A program made the position numbers and the translations under genes. The notes below the pieces were generated by a model that saw only the letters and a program-made list of their open reading frames with translations, made no database searches and was not told the DNA's origin. From an uncultured Candidatus Altimarinota bacterium (lineage in GTDB: Bacteria; Patescibacteriota; Gracilibacteria; BD1-5; UBA2023): a DNA stretch of 9,626 nt. Positions 1-6,976 of this stretch are shown here, in pieces (positions within the stretch are counted from its first letter, which is position 1; each line of letters starts with the position of its first letter). Location: contig CALHQS010000082.1 in the NCBI GenBank assembly GCA_938036655.1, forward strand, positions 1-9,626, read 5' to 3'.

Positions 1-189
1 AGCTCCTATTCCAATGTTATTTTTTTTAGCAGTTTCTATCGTTTTTTTCATAACGACAGGATCTCCTGCATGAAATCCGCAAGCTACATTAGCACTGGAA
101 ATAAGAGGAATAATTTTATCATCTCCTCCAATTTTATAATTACCGAAACTTTCTCCCAAATCACAGTTCAAATCCACTTTAAAAGCCAT
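1..189 (-). CDS. pxpA: 5-oxoprolinase subunit A (LamB/YcsF family), N-terminal 63 residues; runs off the window
   Basis: The reverse complement from 189 encodes a protein starting MAFKVDLNCDLGESFG, followed by the SANVACGFHAGDP block. These are the two N-terminal signatures of the LamB/YcsF family, now known as PxpA. With PxpB and PxpC it forms the ATP-dependent prokaryotic 5-oxoprolinase, which opens 5-oxoproline to glutamate in the cytosol. The full family length is about 250 residues, so roughly a quarter is present and the remainder lies beyond base 1. The start is fixed by an AGAGGT Shine-Dalgarno at 195-200, five bases before the ATG. The gene sits 32 bases downstream of an AccC-like C-terminus, an order known from low-GC bacteria in which accB/accC-like genes share an operon with pxpABC. 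The strong Shine-Dalgarno and the codon choice differ from every gene right of 550, suggesting another genomic origin. No in-frame TGA occurs, so the code used here cannot be told. Confidence 0.9.
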   Translation of the reverse strand, partial: MAFKVDLNCDLGESFGNYKIGGDDKIIPLISSANVACGFHAGDPVVMKKTIETAKKNNIGIGA

Positions 190-194
190 ATTTT

Positions 195-200
195 ACCTCT
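195..200 (-). promoter_or_regulatory. Shine-Dalgarno sequence of pxpA
   Basis: The minus strand reads AGAGGT followed by AAAAT and ATG, a near-ideal ribosome binding site with a five-base spacer. It stands out because none of the four confident starts elsewhere in the window (5309, 6871, 8494, 9492) has a purine-rich Shine-Dalgarno. Confidence 0.8.
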
Positions 201-221
201 TTTCATTTTTTATTTAAATTT

Positions 222-548
222 TTAATAAAGCAATACATTTTCAATAAAACTTGTAGTTGCCTTTCCTTGGCAGAAAACCTCGTTTCTCATAATTTGATAT
301 TGAAAATCTAAGTTAGTTTCTACACCTAAAATAACAGTTTCGTTTAGTGCTGAACGCATTTTTTGAAGTGCCATTTCACGAGTTGGAGCGTGAACTATAA
401 TTTTGGCAATCATTGAATCATATTCAGTTGGTATTGTATAGCCTGTGTAAATGGCAGTGTCAACTCTTATTCCATTACCATCTGGTAAATGTATGTTTGT
501 TATTTTTCCTGGACTTGGCATAAAGTTTTTTTCAGGAATTTCTGCATT
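222..548 (-). other. AccC-like biotin carboxylase C-terminal domain fragment (C-terminal ~105 residues)
   Basis: Residues 1588-1695 of the long frame read as the end of a biotin carboxylase: NAE-IPEKNF, PSPGKI, then GNGIRVDTAIYTGY, EYDSMIAKIIVHAPTRE and a closing segment like the E. coli AccC C-terminus (PSPGKI..., Y.GY.VP.YYDSMI.KLI...). This is the Biotin_carb_C subdomain. The ATP-grasp domain and the N-terminal two-thirds of the ~450-residue enzyme are absent, so this piece cannot carboxylate biotin. It ends at TAA (222-224), the expected end of AccC, and is followed by pxpA as in low-GC oxoprolinase-type operons. Codons here favour AGA, ACA and TTA, unlike the PKD section. The best reading is the tail of a foreign accC gene joined in frame to the PKD gene by recombination or by a chimeric assembly. 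Confidence 0.85.
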
Positions 549-3500
549 TTCCGCAGACTTGAGCCAATCTGGAACATTTCCTTCAGTATTTTCAGAAATA
601 TTTTCGGCCGCTGTTTCACTTGCGCTAAGCGGATCGTCCATCGCGACATCGCTCGGTGGTGTATATGATTTGAGCGGATCAATTTCTTCTGCTTTGGCTT
701 CTTCCAAGATAGTTTCTACCGCTGGAGCTGGCGTTACAATCGCGATTGGAGTCGTATCTTCAGATTTTTTACCACTGAATTGATCGATGATAAAATCTTG
801 GAAACCGAGATTTTCGTCAGTCGATTTGATTTTGTAAAAAATGAACAAACCAAGCACCACAAGTATGACTACACCGATGATTCCGAAGAAAATCCAAAGA
901 ACCGTCCCGAGCATACTCAGAATTCCGCTTGAAGATTTTTGTGTGTCTGTTGGCGGAGTCGTGTCAGAAATTTTTCCTTGATCCAAGATAAATTGTAACT
1001 GCTGGCGAATCATGGATTTGTATTCGTCGCTCAGATTGCTTGATGGTTCTTGTTGAATCAGTGCGAGCAATTCTTCACCAAGCGTTTTATTCGTAGCTCT
1101 GTCAGTCGGATGACTTGCAATCGCATCAATTTTTTCCACCATTGCGTTATAGTTTGCACTATTTGGCGGCAGAAGATTTTTGATAAGCGTTGTTGCGATG
1201 GTAATCGCATTGGTCGTGTCCGCATCACCGATTAAAAGTTCATCAATAATTTTTGAAAATGAATCTCTCGTATCTTGTTTGATATTATTGCGAGACTCCA
1301 CCAAAAGTTGCAAATCTACCAATTTTTTGGCTTTTTCAAAAGGACTCATCCAGTTTTCCACCAAAACATTGTATTCTTGCATTAATACGATTCGATCGAC
1401 ATCATCGAGGTTTCGAATCATGCTTGCGAGCGTTTCGAGGCGTTCTTTTTCAAAATCTGTGAGCTTGTCAGCATCAATATTTTGAAAATTATTGTCTGTT
1501 GTCGTATTTTCTGGAATAAAATCGAGAAGTAGTTTGATAGTTTTTGTCTTTGTTGGAGTTACTCCATCATAGAGCGTGATTTTGATTTTTCGTTCACGCG
1601 CGCGCGCATAGCTAAAATCAGAAATCGTGAAAAGTGAGCCATCTTGATAAGACTGATGTTCGCGATTATCAATATCATTATCGGTTACACCATCCATATT
1701 GTCGCCCGTTCCGTCCATATCGAGATCGGTATCGATCGCGTACGCTGTCGCTTTATTTCCAAAAAGAGAAAGCTTCACTACCTGAGATGGATCAGAAATG
1801 GTGATAACATCATTTTCGGCTTTTGGAAATGACTGATACACGATTTCACCATTTTCGCTTGGCGCGATGGTTTCGATATTTTTGAGAATAATGTCTGCGC
1901 TCGAAATATCTGTATCGTTGCTTGAAATCTGCAAAGTACCGATTTTTCCATCAGCATCAGCATTTGGAACATCTTTTACATCCAATGTAACGCTTTCAAG
2001 TTGCGTTGAGGCATAGTCTCCAATTGACCATTTGGCCTTATCGTACACGCCTTGACTTGTGTTGAGCAAGAAAAGTTTGTCATCAGAAATTTTGTATCCC
2101 TGAACACTGGCTTTGAGCTCATTACGAACATGAATTGTGTGATATTTTGTGTTTGTTACGCCATTGTTGGTTACACGCACACGGAAATTGTAGTCTCCCG
2201 CTTTTGTGAATGTATGCGAAACACTTGGTGTTGTGGTTTTTTCATCAATTCGTCCATCGCCGTCAAAATCCCACGCATATTGCGCTTTGTTCGTTACATT
2301 ATTTCCCGTAATCGTTTTTGCTTCCGCCGAAAAATTCACATTTTGTCCAACTTTGATTACTTTGTTGGGAACATGAAGCGTAATGAGTGGCAAATGAATA
2401 TTGCTGTTTTCATTGTCAATAATGAGTGGCGCCTGACTTGAAAGCAATTGCTTACTATCCACGCGCATTCCGTCATTATCTTCGATAATTACTCCAAAAT
2501 AATATTTTTCTGTCACATTTGGCAAGACAAAAGTCATCGTAGGGGACTGCGTAATTTGCAAGCCCTGCGGCTCATTGTCAGATTCCGTTGTATAATACCA
2601 AATATATGAAGTTACGACTCCATCAGGATCGTTGGCACCATTGGCCGTCGCCTTGACAATAATTTTTTGGCTATCTTTTTTGCTTGCATCAATGGTTGTT
2701 GTGATATTTGTGAGTTGTGGCGGCTGATTGTTGAGTTTGATATATTCTGTGGTCGTGTGAGAGGCACCATTAGTTTTTGATTTTACCGTCAAAGAAATCG
2801 GGAAACATCCAAGATCTTTGAAATTTTCTGAAATAGTAGAAAGTGTGGAAACTTTCCCCATAAAACGCCAAGTATAATCAAGATTTGCAGTCGTTCCGTC
2901 TACATTGACAGAATTTCCGCCATTGAGTGTTGTGGATTCGCCACGATTAAGAATGTATGCATCTTTCCCATCACAAACACCAGATTCCATCACAACACTA
3001 TTGCTCGAATTCGTAAAATTGATAATAGCAAGTGGAGAGTCCATATCCGTCACATAGACTTTTCGTGAAATCGTTGTTGTGTCGTTGGCATTGTCACCCT
3101 GAAGCGTGAGCGTGACATTGTAGATGCCAGTTGTTTTGAATTTGTGAGTGACTGCACGCGCACTTCCAGAAACTTGTGGCGATCCATCACCCATATTCCA
3201 AGTGAAAAATTTTGCATTTTTTGAAATCGCCAAAAAACTCACTTCGTCGCCGACTTTGGCCACTTGTGAAGCAATTCGCATGTCACCAGAAAGAATTGAA
3301 GTGACATTAAATTTTTGCTCAGCCGTTGCAATTTTTCCGTGTTTGTTTGCAACTGTTACTTGAATCGTGTTTTCTCCGAGTGTATCAAAAGTATATAATC
3401 CACGACTATTTTTCTGATCAGCTGCGGTGTTGGCGAGTTCATCAAGTTTGATAAGTTCACCATTGAGACGCCAAGTGTAAGTCAAATCCTGGCGAGAATT

Positions 3501-5309
3501 TGTATCAGGATCATAACTTCGGCTTGCATCAAAAATAAAAGTATTTGGCTGTTCCGAATTTACAGTTTTTGGAGCATCAAGTGTCGCAATTGGTTCACGA
3601 GATTCAATCGTAATCGTTTTGGAATCGCTGTCAATTTCTCCATTTGGACTTTTGGCGGTAAGAGTTACCGTATATGAGCCAATATCTTTAAAAGTATAAT
3701 TAAATGATGTCCCATTTCCGGATTGTGTATCGCGCTTTCCAGTATCATTGCTCTGAACAGTCCAAAGGTATTCTACATTTCGAACATTTCCAAAATATGT
3801 TTCTGCCGTGAATGAAATCGCTTCACCGGCATTTGCAGTCGTTCGATCAACCTTGATAGTGGCAGCTGGATCTTTGATTCGAAGGGTAATATCTTTGGAA
3901 AAAGTCTGTCCGTCATTCGTTTTGAAAGTCAATTTTACTGGAAAATCTCCTGATGTCGCAAAAATCTGGCGTTCCGCACCAGGTCGTCCATTATATTTTC
4001 GAGTATTTCCATTCCCAAAATCCCAATTTGTTTCGAGAATTCGTCCGTTTCCGATAGCGCGAGAAGCGGTTGCATCAAAAATCAACCCCTGTGCTGCAAT
4101 GGTTGGTGAAATTTTCATTTCACTCATATTGCTCACATTGATTCCATTCACGAGAAGTGTGATTTCACCGAGTTTTGGCTGTACTTGGATATTTACAGAA
4201 GTACTCAAAGGAAGCACATCAGTATATCGTTTTTTATTTCGACTGGCAGAAATGACATCAAGATTCACTGTATATGTTCCTTCCTGAGAAAATTCATATG
4301 TGAGACTTGGTCCGCGTCCAAGTTCGCGACGACCACCTCCATTTTCACGAATCCACCAAATATAATTCCCATTTGGAGGAATTGTCCCAGATGGGTCAAT
4401 AACATTTTGTGCAGAAAAAGAAGTCACTAATGGCGCGTTTCCAGTTGTTGGATTCGCGCTGATAGAGCCTTGTACAGCCTCGATTTTTGCGCTACTTACA
4501 AAAGTTGCAACCTGAGAAATGGCCGTTCCTACAGCCTGTTGAGAATCTGGTTCTTTGCTCGCTAGATCCAAATACATGTCTACCAATCGCTTGTTACTTT
4601 CGTTGATTCTCGCGGCCTCTGCATTGCGGTCTGGCAATCGGTCGAACGCTTGCTGAACCAAAGATTTGAGCTGAGAAATTTTGGAAGCCGCAGCTTTTTT
4701 GTTTACGCGAAGTTCTGCTTCTAGCTCTTCCGCTGCGACTTGTACACGATATTTGTATTCATTAAAAGTTCCCTGATCACTTTCTGTATAGGCTTGCGCA
4801 TAAGCCGTCGGAACAATATTGAATGCAAAATGGGTTTTTTCTTGTGGATGATAGCCCGTTCTTGTGTATTCCAAAAATTTTATGACAAAATTAACAATCG
4901 AATATGCGAGCCACATCACAATAATTCCAATCGCGACATACAAAATGGTTTTTCGAGAATTAGTAACCGTATCTTCGTCTCCTGCACTGACCATGATACG
5001 AAAACCTGACCAAATCACATAAATCACTCCAATAATCGTGACAAAAGTCATCAAATAAATCACGACATCTTGCGCATACTCTGAAACGGGCTTCGTCGTA
5101 ATATTATCACCAAGCGCCTTACTCCCATCGTCCACACCTTCTTTGAGTGTACACTGACCATCATTACAATATTGCACTTTTGGCGAGTTTTTTTGACCAA
5201 AATGATCAAATGCACTGCCATTACTTTTTTGCGCAAAAACACTCGAAATTCCGAAGAAAATCGCAAAAACGAGCGAAAGAATGAGAGAAAAAATAGAAAT
5301 TTTTCGCAT
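222..5309 (-). CDS. Giant PKD-repeat surface protein with TrbC/VirB2-like N-terminus, joined in frame to an AccC C-terminal fragment
   Basis: This is an open frame of 1695 codons ending in TAA, with no in-frame TGA. Residues 1-26 form a signal peptide (basic MRKIS, hydrophobic core, VFA then Q27). Residues 82-104 and 120-146 are two hydrophobic helices separated by a short polar turn (MVSAGDEDTVTNSRK), resembling the TrbC/VirB2-type pilin segment common in CPR proteins. Residues ~175-275 are helical and charged. Residues ~281-1062 hold about eight PKD/Ig-like beta domains; PKD signatures appear as WDFGNG (429-434), WNMGDG (704-709) and WDFDGDG (1013-1019). An Asp-rich run follows at ~1193-1217, a helical stalk at ~1271-1450, a transmembrane helix at ~1463-1493 and an acidic Pro/Glu-rich tail to DWLKS (1585). 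This predicts a membrane-anchored extracellular adhesin-like protein. From about residue 1588 on, the sequence is biotin carboxylase, so the native C-terminus is probably lost. The start at 5309 is supported by the signal peptide and an upstream promoter. The exact PKD count is uncertain. Confidence 0.85.
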   Translation of the reverse strand: MRKISIFSLILSLVFAIFFGISSVFAQKSNGSAFDHFGQKNSPKVQYCNDGQCTLKEGVDDGSKALGDNITTKPVSEYAQDVVIYLMTFVTIIGVIYVIWSGFRIMVSAGDEDTVTNSRKTILYVAIGIIVMWLAYSIVNFVIKFLEYTRTGYHPQEKTHFAFNIVPTAYAQAYTESDQGTFNEYKYRVQVAAEELEAELRVNKKAAASKISQLKSLVQQAFDRLPDRNAEAARINESNKRLVDMYLDLASKEPDSQQAVGTAISQVATFVSSAKIEAVQGSISANPTTGNAPLVTSFSAQNVIDPSGTIPPNGNYIWWIRENGGGRRELGRGPSLTYEFSQEGTYTVNLDVISASRNKKRYTDVLPLSTSVNIQVQPKLGEITLLVNGINVSNMSEMKISPTIAAQGLIFDATASRAIGNGRILETNWDFGNGNTRKYNGRPGAERQIFATSGDFPVKLTFKTNDGQTFSKDITLRIKDPAATIKVDRTTANAGEAISFTAETYFGNVRNVEYLWTVQSNDTGKRDTQSGNGTSFNYTFKDIGSYTVTLTAKSPNGEIDSDSKTITIESREPIATLDAPKTVNSEQPNTFIFDASRSYDPDTNSRQDLTYTWRLNGELIKLDELANTAADQKNSRGLYTFDTLGENTIQVTVANKHGKIATAEQKFNVTSILSGDMRIASQVAKVGDEVSFLAISKNAKFFTWNMGDGSPQVSGSARAVTHKFKTTGIYNVTLTLQGDNANDTTTISRKVYVTDMDSPLAIINFTNSSNSVVMESGVCDGKDAYILNRGESTTLNGGNSVNVDGTTANLDYTWRFMGKVSTLSTISENFKDLGCFPISLTVKSKTNGASHTTTEYIKLNNQPPQLTNITTTIDASKKDSQKIIVKATANGANDPDGVVTSYIWYYTTESDNEPQGLQITQSPTMTFVLPNVTEKYYFGVIIEDNDGMRVDSKQLLSSQAPLIIDNENSNIHLPLITLHVPNKVIKVGQNVNFSAEAKTITGNNVTNKAQYAWDFDGDGRIDEKTTTPSVSHTFTKAGDYNFRVRVTNNGVTNTKYHTIHVRNELKASVQGYKISDDKLFLLNTSQGVYDKAKWSIGDYASTQLESVTLDVKDVPNADADGKIGTLQISSNDTDISSADIILKNIETIAPSENGEIVYQSFPKAENDVITISDPSQVVKLSLFGNKATAYAIDTDLDMDGTGDNMDGVTDNDIDNREHQSYQDGSLFTISDFSYARARERKIKITLYDGVTPTKTKTIKLLLDFIPENTTTDNNFQNIDADKLTDFEKERLETLASMIRNLDDVDRIVLMQEYNVLVENWMSPFEKAKKLVDLQLLVESRNNIKQDTRDSFSKIIDELLIGDADTTNAITIATTLIKNLLPPNSANYNAMVEKIDAIASHPTDRATNKTLGEELLALIQQEPSSNLSDEYKSMIRQQLQFILDQGKISDTTPPTDTQKSSSGILSMLGTVLWIFFGIIGVVILVVLGLFIFYKIKSTDENLGFQDFIIDQFSGKKSEDTTPIAIVTPAPAVETILEEAKAEEIDPLKSYTPPSDVAMDDPLSASETAAENISENTEGNVPDWLKSAENAEIPEKNFMPSPGKITNIHLPDGNGIRVDTAIYTGYTIPTEYDSMIAKIIVHAPTREMALQKMRSALNETVILGVETNLDFQYQIMRNEVFCQGKATTSFIENVLLY
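4860..5087 (-). other. TrbC/VirB2-like two-helix segment within the giant PKD protein
   Basis: Residues ~75-150 contain two hydrophobic helices (VVIYLMTFVTIIGVIYVIW and TILYVAIGIIVMWLAYSIV) joined by a short loop with SAGDEDTVTNSRK. The pattern of helix, small/glycine loop with an N-x-x-K/R-K motif, and a second helix matches the pilin-like TrbC/VirB2 family as I know it from CPR genomes. It is attached to a signal peptide before it and PKD domains after it. Family membership is inferred from this pattern only; it could also be a plain double membrane anchor. Confidence 0.5.
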
Positions 5310-5393
5310 ACAATAAAATTATTTTTACTATCGTAACATATTTTTTTTAAAAAAGCAATTTTTGAACAACTTTTCTAAAAATACAACCGATTT

Positions 5394-5421
5394 ATTATAA
5401 CATTTATTTTTTAATCGTCAA
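5394..5421 (-). promoter_or_regulatory. Sigma-70-type promoter for the giant PKD gene
   Basis: On the minus strand TTGACG (5416-5421) and TATAAT (5394-5399) are separated by 16 bases, the best promoter match in the window. Transcription would begin near 5387, giving a leader of about 78 bases before the ATG at 5309. A weaker second set lies closer to the gene: TTGCTT, 17 bases, TACGAT (about 5328-5356), which would give a leader of about 20 bases like the other genes here. Either or both could be used. Confidence 0.6.
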
Positions 5422-5455
5422 TTTATTTTTTGAGAGATTTTTATAAAAAATAAGA

Positions 5456-5475
5456 AAAAATCCCGAAGGATTTTT
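5456..5475 (-). terminator. Rho-independent terminator of the solute-binding protein gene
   Basis: The minus strand forms AAAAATCC-TTCG-GGATTTTT, an 8-bp stem with a stable UUCG tetraloop, followed by a T-rich run. It begins four bases after the TAA at 5480-5482. Its position directly behind this TAA, rather than behind the TGA at 5585, supports reading the TGA codons as sense. The stem is symmetric enough to work on the plus strand as well, but no plus-strand gene needs it. Confidence 0.85.
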
Positions 5476-5479
5476 AGAA

Positions 5480-6871
5480 TTATTTGTGACTGCAACGTTC
5501 ATTTCATTCGCCAATTTCACACTGAATGGCTTGGAAAATTTCGTCACCAATGGTTGAAAGGGAATTCATTGAAGAAAAATCTTCTCAATTCGCGTCAACC
5601 ACCGCATCAAAAATCGATTTTGCGCCGTAGTCGAATACTGAAACGCTCATTGATGGACTGAGCAAAAATGCGTCCATTTTGGCTTTTGGGAATTTTTCAG
5701 AAAGCGCTTTGACAGCGGCTGCCGCGTGAAATTCGGTTTGCGCAGGAATGCTAGCTGGATAAATTTCCATCGCGATTTCTTGTGCGCGACTGGACATCAA
5801 AAATTGCAAAAATTTGAGTGATTGTTCAGGATTTTTTGAATTTTTAGAAATTCCAAAAAAACTGTATTTTGCGATATTATAAGGATTTTTGGCAGAAAAT
5901 TGTGGAATTTTGTCGGTATAAATGAGGTCTCCAACATTGGTGCTTCCAACGCGTTTTTGAGATAATTCAAGTTCAGAAATGAGACTTGGATAACCAAGAA
6001 TCATCCCAATCTTTCCACGCATGAATTCATCAATTGTTGTGGAATTTTTGTTGGCTTTCATCTGGGATTCCGTGCGACGGAGCGTATTGTTGTTGCTGTA
6101 AATATCCGCAGTTGCATCAGCACTTGTTGAATTTATCAAATCGCCAAAGCTATAATATTTTTGAAATGGTGCGGTGATATTCGCAAGATTTTTGTATGAA
6201 AATACTTTCGATTCACCCAAGAAAAATGGCAAAATATCAGAAATATTTGGCACAAAAGTACGACGCAAACCGAGATTTGTCGGGAAAATTCCATCAGGGA
6301 ATTGTCCATATAGAAGCTCAACTTGATCCCAACTTCCTGGCGCTCCATTTCGCAAGAGTGCGCGATTATAGAAAACTCCAAGCGTTTCATATCCAAGCGG
6401 AACTCCAAGGAGTGATTGAGTTGGAATTTTTGTGTCGGGATTTTTTTCGGTGATTACCAAATCAGAAAAAACCGGATCAAATCGTCGTTCAAAATCTGTG
6501 ATATCAATCACATCGCCAGGGATTTTCGCGAGCTGAGATTCGAGCGGTGCGTATTCATTTTTTTGAACCATAAAAATATCTGGTCCATTTCCATCAGCAA
6601 TCGCTCGCAACAAAAGCGAATTGTATCCAGAAACCGTTGTTGAAGATTTTTTCTCGACTTCAACTTGAATATTTTTGTTCGCAGGATCGACCTCATGAAA
6701 GGCTGTGATAATTTTTTGAAAATCGTCAGTAGTACCTTCGTTAACCCAAACTGTAACCTTTCCAGAAATCTTTTTTTCGGGTTGTTGATTGGCTAAATAC
6801 ATCAAACCAAACCCAAGCGAAACCATTACAAAGATAACGATAATAAGAAAAATAATTTTTTTCGGAGACAT
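5480..6871 (-). CDS. Membrane-anchored extracellular solute-binding protein (family 1), 463 residues with two UGA sense codons
   Basis: This is a periplasmic-binding-protein fold of the family-1 (carbohydrate-type) class. Residues 7-27 are a hydrophobic N-terminal helix after MSPKK; no lipobox cysteine is present, so it is probably an uncleaved anchor or an ordinary signal. Recognisable blocks are VTVWVNEGTTDDFQKII (about 39-55), GPDIFMVQ (about 95-102), GVPLGYETLGVFYNRALL (about 156-173) and the C-lobe EQSLKFLQFLMSS. In the standard code the frame stops at TGA 5585-5587, after 428 residues. Reading on gives EDFSSMNSL..., a second TGA (5504-5506) and NERCSHK before TAA 5480-5482, right in front of a terminator. 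The extension carries two cysteines, an extracytoplasmic pair if folded outside. With UGA as Gly the residues are 429 and 456. No ABC permease or ATPase gene is near, so its transporter or signalling partner is elsewhere. No Shine-Dalgarno is seen. The ligand cannot be predicted; sugar is a family-level guess. Confidence 0.88.
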
Positions 6872-6891
6872 AAAAATTTTTAATTGAGCGA

Positions 6892-6897
6892 ATTGTA
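6892..6897 (-). promoter_or_regulatory. Candidate -10 element for the solute-binding protein gene
   Basis: TACAAT on the minus strand lies 20 bases before the ATG at 6871. It would give a very short leader of about 14 bases. No convincing -35 hexamer is found at 16-18 bases upstream, so the call is weak. The upstream gene has its own terminator (6945-6967), which implies that some promoter must exist in this gap. Confidence 0.3.
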
Positions 6898-6944
6898 ATG
6901 ATTTTTTCAGAAAAATCTATTTTATTTTTGAGAAAATTTTTTGA

Positions 6945-6967
6945 AAAAAGAGGACGAGCCTCTTTTT
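6945..6967 (-). terminator. Rho-independent terminator of the M23/SLH gene
   Basis: The minus strand reads AAAAAGAGG-CTCGT-CCTCTTTTT, a 9-bp stem with a 5-base loop and a closing T run. It begins ten bases after the TAA of the peptidase gene (6977-6979). It separates this gene from the solute-binding protein gene. Confidence 0.85.
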
Positions 6968-6976
6968 ATTTTTGAA

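Noticed and set aside
451..4430. Plus-strand open frames opposite the PKD gene (for example 451-783, 2052-2441, 3808-4287)
   Set aside because: They mirror the minus-strand coding sequence, lack recognisable domains or ribosome sites, and overlap a gene with clear PKD and membrane features.
5585..5587. TGA as the true stop of the solute-binding protein
   Set aside because: Protein-like sequence continues in frame to a TAA placed exactly before a terminator, and the PH gene independently shows UGA as sense.
6900..6917. Second terminator hairpin (GATTTTT-CTGA-AAAAATC) upstream of the solute-binding protein gene
   Set aside because: The stem is almost entirely A-T with no T tract after it, and a much stronger terminator lies at 6945-6967.
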